20,388 nt of DNA from Caldisericota bacterium (GTDB taxonomy: Bacteria > Caldisericota > Caldisericia > B22-G15). Positions 1-8,259 of this stretch are shown one piece after another (position 1 is the stretch's first letter; every line of letters starts with the position of its first letter). The stretch covers positions 1-20,388 of the forward strand of contig QMOO01000005.1 in the NCBI GenBank assembly GCA_003648245.1, in the 5' to 3' direction. The position numbers were made by a program, and so were the translations under genes. A model generated the notes under the pieces. It had not been told where the DNA came from and did not search any database. It worked only from the letters and a program-made list of their open reading frames with translations.

Positions 1-933
1 CATGTTAACTGCTATGGAAATGGTTCCAACTCCACCCTTTATCTCTGGTTTATTCACAAAATTTATTGGTGGTTCTCCATCTATTTTTATGTAATCTCCT
101 GTTTCAATTCCTTCAAGGTGCGGAAGTATCTGTTGAGGGTGATCAAGTACTATCTTCTCTTCTCCATCCACAATTCCCATTCCCCTGTGGTGACATCCTG
201 CTACCATACCAGGTTTCACAGTTACATACCTTGTTTTTCTTTCTACCTTAGAGATTATTGGCTTCCTTTCCTCTATTACTTTCTCTATCTTCCAGCCTAT
301 TGCTTCACCTATCATATGGATTGATTGAGGAAAACCAAAATGACCTACAATTTCTCCAGATTTAAGTCCTTTTTCAAACTCCTCTGGTGTAGTTCCAACT
401 CCTTGAGTCTTCATAACACTTGGTCCATATGGAGATAAATCATTTACCCTTTTTGCATAGATTCTATCAATTTTACTCATAATACCTGTAAGAGTTATTA
501 TAAGAGTGTCCAGGACAAAACCAGGATTTATACCTGTACCCAAAATCGTAACGTTATTTTCTATGGCAATTTTATGGAGTTCCCTGGATAGCTCTGGTTC
601 AACTATCCACGGATAAGCCATCTCCTCTGCAATTGTTATTACATTCACTCCTTCTTCAGCTATCTTTTTTATCTCAGGATATGCATCTTTTACCTTTGAA
701 CAGGTGGCATGAAGAAAAATGTCCACTCCTTTATCTATGATTTCCTTTGTATCATTCCTAATCTCTATCCCAATCTTACCTTCTCCAATAATCTCTCCAA
801 CATCTTTTCCTTCCCTTTTCTTCCTTCTTGCCACCACCCCAACAAGTTCAAGTTCTTTCTTCTTTAGAATCAATGAAATCATACCTCTTCCCATTGATCC
901 AGTTCCAAAAACTGCAACTTTTATTTTTCTCAT
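1..933 (-). CDS. 2,4-diaminopentanoate dehydrogenase-like NAD(P)-dependent oxidoreductase (3' end outside window)
   Basis: The minus strand stays open for 311 codons from an ATG at 933 to the window edge, so the C-terminus is missing. A GGAGTGG ribosome binding site lies just upstream of the ATG. The protein begins with a Rossmann dinucleotide fold (GTGSMG at residues 10-15). It then carries the motif GTGINPGFVLDTLI near residues 141-154 and RVNDLSPYGP shortly after, which I recognise from the diaminopentanoate dehydrogenase (Ord) family, relatives of dihydrodipicolinate reductase. Characterised members oxidatively deaminate 2,4-diaminopentanoate in the anaerobic oxidative ornithine pathway. 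The partner enzymes (ornithine aminomutase, AKP thiolase) are not visible here, so the substrate is inferred from family only; another amino acid dehydrogenase role is possible. The gene is divergent from the BMP importer and shares its 130-bp upstream region. Confidence 0.82.
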   Translation of the reverse strand, partial: MRKIKVAVFGTGSMGRGMISLILKKKELELVGVVARRKKREGKDVGEIIGEGKIGIEIRNDTKEIIDKGVDIFLHATCSKVKDAYPEIKKIAEEGVNVITIAEEMAYPWIVEPELSRELHKIAIENNVTILGTGINPGFVLDTLIITLTGIMSKIDRIYAKRVNDLSPYGPSVMKTQGVGTTPEEFEKGLKSGEIVGHFGFPQSIHMIGEAIGWKIEKVIEERKPIISKVERKTRYVTVKPGMVAGCHHRGMGIVDGEEKIVLDHPQQILPHLEGIETGDYIKIDGEPPINFVNKPEIKGGVGTISIAVNM

Positions 934-965
934 ATTCCACTCCTTCAAATGCCTTAATATACTTA

Positions 966-971
966 ATTATA
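966..971 (-). promoter_or_regulatory. -10 hexamer for the dehydrogenase gene
   Basis: Read on the minus strand this is a perfect TATAAT, 32 bases upstream of the ATG at 933. No good -35 box sits at 16-18 bp, so the assignment rests on the -10 alone. Confidence 0.45.
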
Positions 972-1001
972 CAGCATTTCTTGTGCTAAAACTGACGAAG
1001 C

Positions 1002-1030
1002 TTGACAAATTTTATTACATAGTCTAAAGT
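1002..1030 (+). promoter_or_regulatory. Sigma-70 type promoter for the BMP importer operon
   Basis: A perfect -35 TTGACA (1002-1007) is followed after 17 bp by TAAAGT (1025-1030), a 4/6 match to TATAAT. Transcription would start near 1037. A strong ribosome binding site (GAGGAGGTG, about 1049-1057) precedes the ATG at 1064. Spacing and position fit a vegetative promoter. Confidence 0.7.
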
Positions 1031-1063
1031 GTAATTAGGAAAACCTTTGAGGAGGTGTAAAAA

Positions 1064-2077
1064 ATGAAAAAAGGACTAATTCTTCTTGGAGTTTTAATCA
1101 TTGCGGGAATACTTCTATTTACAGCATGTGCTCCAGCAGAGCAACCGCAAGAGCAACCACCTGAGGAGAAAAAACTCAAGGTGGTGGGTATCTTCGCAAC
1201 ACCTATCGAGGAACCGTGGGATGGCGCTATCCACCACGCTCTATTAAAGGCAAAGGAGGAGCTGGGGATAGAATACGAGTGGACAGAAAGCGTAGGTTAC
1301 TCTGATTTCGAGAGAGTACTCAGAGAATACGCAGACAAGGGACCAGACATCATTATGGGAGATGCTTTTGGTAATGAAGAGGCTGCAAGAAGAGTCGCAA
1401 AGGATTACCCAAATATTGCCTTTGTTTTTGGCTCTGGTGGTGGTCCAATGGATCCAAACTTCGCAGTATTTGATGACTGGATTCATGAACCAGCATATCT
1501 TGCAGGTCTCATTGCAGGTAACCTCACAAAATCCAATATTATTGGCGTAGTTGCAGGTTATCCTGTACCAGAGGTCAACAGGATCGTTAATGCCTTTATT
1601 GTTGGTGCAAAAGAAGTCAATCCAGATGTAAAAGTCAAGGTTACATTCATAGGTAGTTGGTTTGATCCACCAAAGGCAAAAGAAGCTGCCATCGCACAGA
1701 TTGAGGCAGGTGCAGATGTTATGTTTGGTGAAAGATACGGTGTAATTGATGCATGTAAAGAGAGAGACATTCCGGTCTTTGGAAACATACTTGACCAGTG
1801 TGATCTTGCACCAGGTCTTGTCATCGGTAGCCCTGTATGGGATATGTGGCCCACAGTTAAGTTTGTAATTGAATCAGTAAAGAACGGTTCCTTCAAAGCA
1901 GTTGATCTTAAAGACTGGAGCATGATGGGTAAGGGCGGAGCAAAGCTCGTTCTCTGTGAAGAGTGGAAAGATAAACTCCCAGAGGACGTAAAAACATTGA
2001 TAGAGAAGAAGACACAGGATATAATAAACGGACTCTTCAGAGTTCCAGTTGACGAAAACACTCCAAAGTCTGATTAG
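1064..2077 (+). CDS. BMP/PnrA-family substrate-binding lipoprotein of an ABC importer
   Basis: This 337-residue protein starts with a lipoprotein signal peptide: Lys-Lys, a hydrophobic core, then FTAC with the lipidated cysteine at residue 22 and a flexible Pro/Glu/Gln linker. The mature part is the two-lobed periplasmic-binding fold of the BMP (basic membrane protein) family. Recognisable motifs include EEPWDGAIHHAL near residue 50, GDAFGNEEAARRVAKDYP near 100-117, DDWIHEPAYLAG and GSWFDPPKAKEAA. It belongs to the BMP subgroup with these PW and GSWFDPPKAKEA motifs rather than the DxSFN subgroup of classical PnrA. Characterised BMP proteins bind purine nucleosides or bases, so that is the likeliest ligand, but it cannot be read from sequence. 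The ATPase and permeases follow immediately, separated by a terminator hairpin that should make this the most abundant subunit. Confidence 0.93.
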   Translation: MKKGLILLGVLIIAGILLFTACAPAEQPQEQPPEEKKLKVVGIFATPIEEPWDGAIHHALLKAKEELGIEYEWTESVGYSDFERVLREYADKGPDIIMGDAFGNEEAARRVAKDYPNIAFVFGSGGGPMDPNFAVFDDWIHEPAYLAGLIAGNLTKSNIIGVVAGYPVPEVNRIVNAFIVGAKEVNPDVKVKVTFIGSWFDPPKAKEAAIAQIEAGADVMFGERYGVIDACKERDIPVFGNILDQCDLAPGLVIGSPVWDMWPTVKFVIESVKNGSFKAVDLKDWSMMGKGGAKLVLCEEWKDKLPEDVKTLIEKKTQDIINGLFRVPVDENTPKSD

Positions 2078-2091
2078 TAGGAGTTTAGATT

Positions 2092-2123
2092 AAATAAGGG
2101 GGAGAAGTCTCCCCCTTATTTTT
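2092..2123 (+). terminator. Rho-independent terminator between binding protein and ATPase genes
   Basis: A 13-bp perfect stem (AAATAAGGGGGAG pairing with CTCCCCCTTATTT) closes a 4-base AAGT loop and runs into TTTTT. It lies 14 bases after the lipoprotein stop codon and before the ATPase gene on the same strand. It most likely acts as a partial terminator or 3' end stabiliser that lowers downstream expression. Confidence 0.88.
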
Positions 2124-2150
2124 ATGTTTGATAGTAACAAGGAGAAGCCT

Positions 2151-3677
2151 ATGGAAAAGATTCTTTCCATGCAAGGTATTACAAAGAGATTTCCAGGAGT
2201 TTTAGCAAATGATCACATAAATTTTGAAGCTTACAAGGGCGAGATAGTTTCTCTTCTTGGAGAAAACGGAGCAGGAAAAACCACACTAATGAAGATACTC
2301 TATGGAATGTACTCCAAGGATGAGGGGGAAATATACATAAAAGGAAAAAAGGTAGAGATTAATTCGCCAAAAGATGCTATAGACAATGGAATAGGAATGG
2401 TACACCAGCATTTCACCCTTGTGAATCCATTTTCAGTAACTGAAAACATCATACTTGGATTACCTGGTGAGAAGGCAACCATTGACCTCGAAGAGGCAAA
2501 AAATAAGATAAAAGAATACATGGATAGATATGGATTACATGTGGATCCTGATGCAAAGATATGGCAAATTTCTGTGGGTGAAAAACAGAGAGTTGAAATT
2601 CTTAAAGTCCTCTTTAGAAACGCAGAAATAATAATTCTTGATGAACCAACAGCAGTTCTAACACCTCAAGAAGTTGATGAATTATTTAAGACATTAAAAA
2701 TACTGAGGGAAGAGGGGAAAACAATTATATTTATTTCTCATAAACTCTATGAAGTTCTTGAGATAAGTGACAGAATTGTTGTTTTAAGAACTGGAAGAGT
2801 TGTAGGGGAGACTACGCCTGACAAAACATCAAGAAGAGAGCTTGCCAAAATGATGGTGGGTAAGGAAGTTATAGAGATTATCTCCGAAGAACCGCCAGAG
2901 TTAGGAGAAGAAATATTTAAAGTTGAAAATCTTTCTGCCATGAGTGATAGAGGCTACCTTGCCCTCAAGAACATATCTTTTACGGTAAGTTCTGGTGAAA
3001 TTCTCGGAGTTGCAGGTGTTGCTGGAAATGGTCAAAAGGAACTTGAAGACGTAATTTCTGGAGTTAGAAAACCAGTAGATGGAAGAGTTGTACTTTTAGA
3101 TAAAGAAATAACTGGAAAAAGTCCAAAGGAAATTATAGAAATGGGAGTTGGTAGAATTCCTGAAGACAGAATGGAGGCAGGATTAATTCTTGATATTCCT
3201 CTATACGAAAATCTTGTAGTTGAGTATTTTGACAAACCTCCATTTTCAAAAGGGCTCTTTCTTAACTACAAAGAGATAAAATCTTATGCTGAAAAGCTTG
3301 TAAAAGAGTTTGATATAAGAACACCACATGTTAATGTAATAACAAGGACACTTTCAGGAGGTAACCTTCAGAAGGTAATTCTTGCAAGAGTTATATCAAG
3401 AGAGCCGAAATTTCTTATAGCTTCACAACCGACAAGAGGACTTGATGTAGGGGCAGCTGAGTATATCCATGAGAGACTACTCGAAGAAAGAGCCAAAGGG
3501 TGTGCCATTCTGTTAATCTCAGAGGATCTTGATGAAATTATAAATCTTTCAGATAGAATTATGGTTTTATATGAAGGTGAGATTATGGGGTTTGTGAATA
3601 GAGGAGAGCTTCCTAAAGAAGAAATTGGACTTATGATGACTGGAACAAGAAAGGAGGCTTTAAGTGAGATTTCCTAA
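2151..3677 (+). CDS. Tandem-ATPase subunit of BMP-type (nucleoside/sugar) ABC importer
   Basis: Two ABC ATPase domains are fused, as in the NupO/MglA/RbsA class. Domain 1 is intact: Walker A GENGAGKT at 37-44, signature SVGEKQ near 141-146, Walker B LDEPT with the catalytic Glu at 165, and an ISHKL H-loop. Domain 2 is degenerate at both nucleotide motifs: GVAGNGQKEL (289-298) replaces Walker A and IASQPTRGLD (423-432) replaces Walker B, although its LSGGNLQK signature is intact. This asymmetry is usual for the family. I chose ATG 2151 over the in-frame ATG at 2124 because AAGGAG lies six bases before 2151, whereas 2124 falls in the tail of the terminator. Length is 508 residues, the normal size. 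It energises the two permeases that follow. Confidence 0.93.
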   Translation: MEKILSMQGITKRFPGVLANDHINFEAYKGEIVSLLGENGAGKTTLMKILYGMYSKDEGEIYIKGKKVEINSPKDAIDNGIGMVHQHFTLVNPFSVTENIILGLPGEKATIDLEEAKNKIKEYMDRYGLHVDPDAKIWQISVGEKQRVEILKVLFRNAEIIILDEPTAVLTPQEVDELFKTLKILREEGKTIIFISHKLYEVLEISDRIVVLRTGRVVGETTPDKTSRRELAKMMVGKEVIEIISEEPPELGEEIFKVENLSAMSDRGYLALKNISFTVSSGEILGVAGVAGNGQKELEDVISGVRKPVDGRVVLLDKEITGKSPKEIIEMGVGRIPEDRMEAGLILDIPLYENLVVEYFDKPPFSKGLFLNYKEIKSYAEKLVKEFDIRTPHVNVITRTLSGGNLQKVILARVISREPKFLIASQPTRGLDVGAAEYIHERLLEERAKGCAILLISEDLDEIINLSDRIMVLYEGEIMGFVNRGELPKEEIGLMMTGTRKEALSEIS

Positions 3678-4728
3678 ATTTAGGCTGGAGAAAAGACCGT
3701 CACCTCCAACATGGCTTAGAATAGCAATTCCTTTTATAGCAATAGGCATATCGTTTCTTTTCTCTGCAATAATAATTCTACTCGCTGGAAGAAATCCGAT
3801 AAGTGCATTTTACGCAATATTCTATGGAGCCCTTGGTACAAGACTTGGTTTTATGGAGACTCTGGTTAAAGCAACTCCCCTTATACTAACAGGAATTGCT
3901 GTATCCCTTGCATTTACAGCAAAGTTCTGGAACATTGGTGCAGAAGGACAATTATATGCTGGAGCTCTTGCTGCTACATGGCTGGGAATAAGTCACTTCT
4001 CTTTACCATCCCCTATATATATATTCCTTATGATTGTAGTAGGATTCATTGCTGGTTCTCTATGGGCATTAATACCTGGTTTTCTTAAGGCAAGATTCAA
4101 GGTAGACGACGTAGTAACCACACTCCTTATGAATTATATAATGATCTACATGGTATCAGCAATACTTGAAGGCCCATGGAGAGATCCAGTAACAAGCTGG
4201 CCTCAGTCTATAATGATTGCAAAGAATGCAGAATACCCGAAACTATTTGCAAGATCAAGGGTACACTTTGGATTAATTGTGTCTATCATTGCTATTATTG
4301 TGGTATATGTAATCATAAAGCACACAAAACTTGGGTTTAGAATAAGGGCTACGGGAGCCAATGCAAAGGCCGCATACTTTCTTGGTATAAACACAATAAA
4401 AACCATAATCCTCACAGCAGTTATAAGTGGAGGAATTGCAGGACTTGCTGGTGTAGGAGAGGTAGCAGGACTTCATTTCCATTTAACAGAAAATATATCT
4501 CCCGGATATGGATACAGTGGTATAGTCATTGCCATGCTTGGAGGACTTCACCCTATAGGTGTTATGCTTGCTGCTTTCTTCTTTGGAATTATTATAACCG
4601 GTGCTGAATATATGAGTAGAGCTACAGGGGTTACATCATTTATTGCTGATGTCATACAGGGAATAACACTTCTTGTTATGCTTGCCATGCTTCTTTTATA
4701 TGAGTACAGAATAAGGAGGGTGGAATGA
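3664..4728 (+). CDS. ABC importer permease, YufP/NupP-like
   Basis: This 354-residue membrane protein has about nine or ten hydrophobic segments. The conserved family motifs FWNIGAEGQ (about residues 89-97) and DDVVTTLLMNYI (about 144-155) identify it as the first of the two permeases in BMP-type nucleoside importers (BPD_transp_2 family). The start is GTG at 3664, with GGAGG six bases upstream; it overlaps the end of the ATPase gene by 14 bases, suggesting coupled translation. It should form a heterodimeric channel with the next gene product. The N-terminus is cytoplasmic and basic (MRFPKFRLEKR). Confidence 0.93.
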   Translation: MRFPKFRLEKRPSPPTWLRIAIPFIAIGISFLFSAIIILLAGRNPISAFYAIFYGALGTRLGFMETLVKATPLILTGIAVSLAFTAKFWNIGAEGQLYAGALAATWLGISHFSLPSPIYIFLMIVVGFIAGSLWALIPGFLKARFKVDDVVTTLLMNYIMIYMVSAILEGPWRDPVTSWPQSIMIAKNAEYPKLFARSRVHFGLIVSIIAIIVVYVIIKHTKLGFRIRATGANAKAAYFLGINTIKTIILTAVISGGIAGLAGVGEVAGLHFHLTENISPGYGYSGIVIAMLGGLHPIGVMLAAFFFGIIITGAEYMSRATGVTSFIADVIQGITLLVMLAMLLLYEYRIRRVE

Positions 4729-5660
4729 AGGAGATACTTACCGTTGGCTTTTTCATAGGACTGCTTTCAGCAACTTTGAGGATGGCAACTCCCCTTATCC
4801 TTGCTACTCTTGGTGAAACCTTCTGTGAGAGAGCAGGGATATTAAATCTTGGAATAGAAGGAACCATGCTTTTCGGTGCTCTGGCAGCCTTCCTTACCAC
4901 GTATTTTACTGGAAATCTCTGGTTAGGAATTATTGCAGCAATTATCTCAGGTATACTTTTTGGTCTTCTTATGGGAGTATTCTCTGTATCCCTTGGTCTT
5001 TCTCAGCATGTAAGTGGATTGGGAATAACACTTCTTGCTACAGGCTTATCTCTGTTTACTTACAGACAAATTATTGGTTCCCCAAAGGTTCCACCAACAA
5101 TCCAGACTTTTAAAACTCTTTCCATTCCCGGACTCTCCAGTATACCTATTCTTGGTCCTATACTTTTTGACCAATACATCCTTACCTATATAGCAATAAT
5201 CCTTGTCCCCATTGCATCCTATGTACTTTTTAAGACAAGGTTTGGTCTCTCCTTAAGAGCAGTTGGTGAAAACCCTGAAGCAGCAGATGCTGTGGGAATA
5301 AACGTTTTCAAAACCAGGTATATTGCCCTGATGATAGCTGGTGGATTAATGGGCTTTGCTGGAAGTTTCTTTACCCTTGCACATTTCAACATGTTTCTCT
5401 ATGGTATGGTAGGTGGAAGAGGCTGGGTTTCCATAGCTTTAGTTATATTTGCAAACTGGAATCCAACAAAAGTTTTATGGGGAGCACTTCTCTTTGGAGG
5501 AGTTGATGCACTCCAGCTGAGACTTCAGGCGATAGGATTTAATATTCCTTATCAACTATTTCTCATAATGCCATATCTACTCACAATAATTGTTTTAATT
5601 CTTGTTGCAAGAAACGCCTCTTACCCAGGATCTCTCCTTAAGCCATACAGAAGAGAGTGA
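4725..5660 (+). CDS. ABC importer permease, YufQ/NupQ-like
   Basis: A 311-residue polytopic membrane protein, the second permease of the importer. Diagnostic motifs are [19 protein letters not shown] near residues 36-54, the counterpart of the ERAG-N-G-EG motif of this family, and [13 protein letters not shown] near 186-198, the cytoplasmic coupling loop. The ATG overlaps the previous TGA (ATGA), preceded by AAGGAGGG, so the two permeases are translated in stoichiometric coupling. The operon contains lipoprotein, ATPase and both permeases and looks complete. Confidence 0.93.
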   Translation: MKEILTVGFFIGLLSATLRMATPLILATLGETFCERAGILNLGIEGTMLFGALAAFLTTYFTGNLWLGIIAAIISGILFGLLMGVFSVSLGLSQHVSGLGITLLATGLSLFTYRQIIGSPKVPPTIQTFKTLSIPGLSSIPILGPILFDQYILTYIAIILVPIASYVLFKTRFGLSLRAVGENPEAADAVGINVFKTRYIALMIAGGLMGFAGSFFTLAHFNMFLYGMVGGRGWVSIALVIFANWNPTKVLWGALLFGGVDALQLRLQAIGFNIPYQLFLIMPYLLTIIVLILVARNASYPGSLLKPYRRE

Positions 5661-6307
5661 CAGATACAGTACAAAGAATCATAGAAACCCTTAAAAAAGA
5701 AAAGGGGAAATTTAAAAAAACTGCTATATCTGAGATTCAGGAGACAAAGGACCCTTTCAGGGTCCTTATTTCCTGTCTCCTCTCCCTTAGAACAAAGGAT
5801 GGAGTCACACTAAAGGCAAGCAAAAGGCTCTTTTTGGTAGCCAAAACCCCAGAGGAGTTTTTGAACCTTTCAACCAAAAAAATTGAGGAGCTTATTTATC
5901 CTGTGGGATTTTATAGAGTTAAGGCAAAAAGGATTAAAGAAATTTCAAAAATCCTAATAGAGCGGTTTGGAGGAAAAGTCCCAGACAACCTGGAAGAACT
6001 TCTAACTCTTCCAGGTGTTGGAAGAAAAACAGCAAACATAGTTATCACACAAGGATTTAACAAATATGGTATAGCTGTGGATACTCATGTTCATAGAGTA
6101 TCAAATAGACTGGGGCTTGTTAAAACCAAAACCCCGGAAGAAACAGAAATGGAGTTAAGAAAAATAATCCCAAAGAAATATTGGATAGAATTTAACGATC
6201 TGTTTGTTTCTTTTGGGCAAAACATTTGTACTCCAATATCTCCAAAATGTTCCATATGCCCCATAAGTAAATACTGCAATAAAGTTGGGATAAAAACTCA
6301 CAGATAG
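5657..6307 (+). CDS. nth: Endonuclease III (DNA glycosylase/AP lyase)
   Basis: A 216-residue protein of the HhH-GPD superfamily that excises oxidised pyrimidines from DNA and cleaves the abasic site. The helix-hairpin-helix [12 protein letters not shown] contains the catalytic lysine (K124), and [15 protein letters not shown] carries the catalytic aspartate (D142). The C-terminus has the full 4Fe-4S loop C-x6-C-x2-C-x5-C at Cys 191, 198, 201 and 207. The substrate-pocket motif reads LLSLRTKD, closer to the QRTRD form of archaeal and thermophile enzymes than to the AQTTD of E. coli. It begins with GTG overlapping the permease stop (GTGA), so it is co-translated with the importer although unrelated in function. 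The stop codon is followed by a 45-base gap holding a new promoter. Confidence 0.95.
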   Translation: MTDTVQRIIETLKKEKGKFKKTAISEIQETKDPFRVLISCLLSLRTKDGVTLKASKRLFLVAKTPEEFLNLSTKKIEELIYPVGFYRVKAKRIKEISKILIERFGGKVPDNLEELLTLPGVGRKTANIVITQGFNKYGIAVDTHVHRVSNRLGLVKTKTPEETEMELRKIIPKKYWIEFNDLFVSFGQNICTPISPKCSICPISKYCNKVGIKTHR

Positions 6308-6331
6308 AAATCATACAAATCTATATAATTT

Positions 6332-6349
6332 TCTCATGGTATAATGAGA
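6332..6349 (+). promoter_or_regulatory. Extended -10 promoter embedded in an inverted repeat, upstream of the Asp23/FakA operon
   Basis: TGG followed by TATAAT (6337-6345) is a perfect extended -10 element; there is no good -35. It sits inside a perfect 6-bp inverted repeat, TCTCAT (6332-6337) and ATGAGA (6344-6349), separated by 6 bases. Transcription would start about 6352, almost on the ATG at 6353, so the first transcript may be leaderless or nearly so. The repeat could be an operator or coincidental. Confidence 0.6.
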
Positions 6350-6352
6350 GAG

Positions 6353-6682
6353 ATGAAAGGAAAAACTTTTATAACGAAAAAAGCAATTAAACAAATAGCA
6401 GTTCTCTCCGCTATGCGCTGTTATGGTGTTGTAGGGCTTTCTCCTGTTAACTTTAAAGAGAGTAGCCAAAAAATACTGGGATGGGATGAAGGAAAAAGAG
6501 GTGTTGAGGTCTTTATTGATGGTAAAAACATAAAGATAGTTTTTCATGTAAGTCTTTTCAGAAATATAAATGTAAAAGAAGTCGTGAATAATTTGATAAA
6601 TCAGACTGCTTATGCCTTTGAAAGAATGACGAAATTAACTCCTGAAGTAATTGTTGTTGTTGAAGGCGTAAAGGAGGGATAG
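6353..6682 (+). CDS. Asp23/Gls24 (DUF322) family protein, YloU-like
   Basis: A 109-residue protein typical of the Asp23 family: an N-terminal helix (KKAIKQIAVLSAMRCYGVVG), a central strand region (RGVEVFIDGKNIKIVFHVSL) and the usual C-terminal pattern of a helix followed by TKLTPEVIVVVEGV. Asp23 proteins are small envelope-associated factors; the YloU version has no known biochemical activity but lies directly upstream of fakA (yloV) in Bacillus, as it does here. The start could be ATG 6344 or ATG 6353. I prefer 6353 because the upstream -10 box covers 6340-6345. Neither ATG has a clear ribosome binding site, which fits leaderless translation. Confidence 0.85.
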   Translation: MKGKTFITKKAIKQIAVLSAMRCYGVVGLSPVNFKESSQKILGWDEGKRGVEVFIDGKNIKIVFHVSLFRNINVKEVVNNLINQTAYAFERMTKLTPEVIVVVEGVKEG

Positions 6683-6685
6683 CGC

Positions 6686-8257
6686 TTGGAGATTCTTGAT
6701 AAAGACTTTCTTGTAAAGTTTTTCTATCTTGGATTTAAAGAAGTTGAAAAATATAAAGAAGAGATAAATGCACTCAACGTTTTCCCTGTGCCTGATGGGG
6801 ATACAGGAACTAATATGTACATGACTCTTCTTTCAGCCTGGGAGGAGATAAATAAGGAAGAAATAAATACCACTGATGATCTTATAAGCGCTATTGTAAA
6901 AGGAAGTCTTATGGGAGCCAGGGGGAATTCAGGAGTAATTCTTTCTCAAATATTTAAGGGAATGGGGGAATTCTTAAAAAATAAAGATAAAATAACTGGA
7001 AGGGAGTTTGCATTAAGTTTTGTAGAGGGGGTTAACAGAGCATATAAGGCAGTAATAAAACCAGTTGAAGGAACGATACTTACAGTTTCTAAAAGTTTCT
7101 CTGTTTCTCTATACGAAAGGGTAAAGGAAGGAGAAAGTTTACATTCTGCATTTCTTCATGCTATAAAAATAGCCAGAGATACACTTAGAAGGACACCTGA
7201 TATGCTCAGTGTATTAAAGGAAGCCGGTGTGGTAGATGCTGGTGGTTTTGGTTTTCTTAAATTTGTTGAAGGTGGTTATAGAGCCTTTGGAAGAGAGGAG
7301 ATTGAAATGGAAAAGATAGAAACCAAAAAGGAAGTTGCAGGAGAGAGAATACTAAAGTATCCTTTTGACACAGTGCTCCTGGTCCGATCAGATAGTCTAA
7401 CAGAGGAACTGATAAAGAAAGATTTTAATATAGAGGGAGATTCGCTTATTGTTGGAAAAGAGAGAGATTTGATAAAAATTCACTTCCATACAAAGAAACC
7501 TACAGATGTTATTGAATTCTTTATGGACAGAGGAGAGATTGTAAAAATAAATGTAGAGAATATGCAATATGAAGTTGATGAACTTCAGAGGAAAAAAGGC
7601 AAAGAGATTGGTATAGTTGCCGTTTCAAGAGGCAAAGGGTTTGAAAAAATGCTTAAAGAGTTAGGAGTTGATGTAATAATAGAAGGTGGACAAACCTTTA
7701 ATCCTTCAACAAAAGATCTGGTAGAAGCAATAGAAAAGGTGAACGCAAAAAAAATCATAGTCTTTCCAAATAATTCCAATGTAATATTCTCTGCTCTTCA
7801 GGCAAAGGAACTTACCAATAAGGAAGTGGAAGTCATACCTACCAAATCAATACCTCAATGTATATCTGTAGTTTCCAATCTTAATCCAAACTCCTCTTTT
7901 GAAGATAATGTTCAAGAAATGATTGAAGTGGCTAAAGAGGTAAAGACTATTGAAGTAACAAAAGCTGTAAGATCCTCAATATTTAATGGTAAGGAAATAA
8001 AAGCAGGAGAATACATTGCAATTTTTGAAAGTAAAGATGTAAGAACCGGAAAAGATCCGGAGGAAGCCGCTCTTTCATTGCTGTTAAACCTTGATATTAA
8101 ATCAGGTACACTCATAACCATATACTATGGTGAAGAAATAGATGAAAATAGAGCAGGGAAATTTAAGGAAATTGTACAGGAAAAATTCCCAGAAAGTGAT
8201 GTTGAGGTTTATGAAGGGGGACAGCCTCTGTACCCATATATAATTTCACTGGAGTAA
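6686..8257 (+). CDS. fakA: Fatty acid kinase catalytic subunit FakA (DhaL/DAK2 domain, YloV-like)
   Basis: This 523-residue protein starts at TTG 6686 with AAGGAGGG seven bases upstream. The N-terminal DhaL kinase domain (about 1-200) shows the Mg-ATP binding motif NVFPVPDGDTGTNM (31-44), the MGARGNSGVILSQ loop (76-88), PVEGTIL and VVDAGGFGFL. A middle domain follows (about 220-295) with the IHFHTKKP histidine pair, then a C-terminal EDD-like domain (about 305-523). FakA phosphorylates fatty acids presented by FakB, giving acyl-phosphate for phospholipid synthesis. The next gene encodes a FakB/DegV protein, supporting the assignment. The position of the middle-domain cysteine described in S. 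aureus FakA appears to be proline here (KYPFDTVLL), so the metal site may differ. Confidence 0.9.
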   Translation: MEILDKDFLVKFFYLGFKEVEKYKEEINALNVFPVPDGDTGTNMYMTLLSAWEEINKEEINTTDDLISAIVKGSLMGARGNSGVILSQIFKGMGEFLKNKDKITGREFALSFVEGVNRAYKAVIKPVEGTILTVSKSFSVSLYERVKEGESLHSAFLHAIKIARDTLRRTPDMLSVLKEAGVVDAGGFGFLKFVEGGYRAFGREEIEMEKIETKKEVAGERILKYPFDTVLLVRSDSLTEELIKKDFNIEGDSLIVGKERDLIKIHFHTKKPTDVIEFFMDRGEIVKINVENMQYEVDELQRKKGKEIGIVAVSRGKGFEKMLKELGVDVIIEGGQTFNPSTKDLVEAIEKVNAKKIIVFPNNSNVIFSALQAKELTNKEVEVIPTKSIPQCISVVSNLNPNSSFEDNVQEMIEVAKEVKTIEVTKAVRSSIFNGKEIKAGEYIAIFESKDVRTGKDPEEAALSLLLNLDIKSGTLITIYYGEEIDENRAGKFKEIVQEKFPESDVEVYEGGQPLYPYIISLE

Positions 8258-8259
8258 AA

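Noticed and set aside
719..1027. A 102-codon plus-strand open frame opposite the dehydrogenase gene
   Set aside because: It is antisense to the conserved dehydrogenase reading frame and runs through its promoter region; the Ser/Pro/Phe-rich product is not protein-like.
1558..2061. A 167-codon open frame on the minus strand opposite the BMP lipoprotein gene
   Set aside because: It is fully antisense to a well-supported lipoprotein gene, has no recognisable domain and its serine/threonine-rich composition is typical of shadow frames.
2124..2150. Upstream ATG for the ABC ATPase
   Set aside because: It is located at the tail of the terminator hairpin without a ribosome binding site, while ATG 2151 has AAGGAG at good spacing and gives the usual N-terminus.
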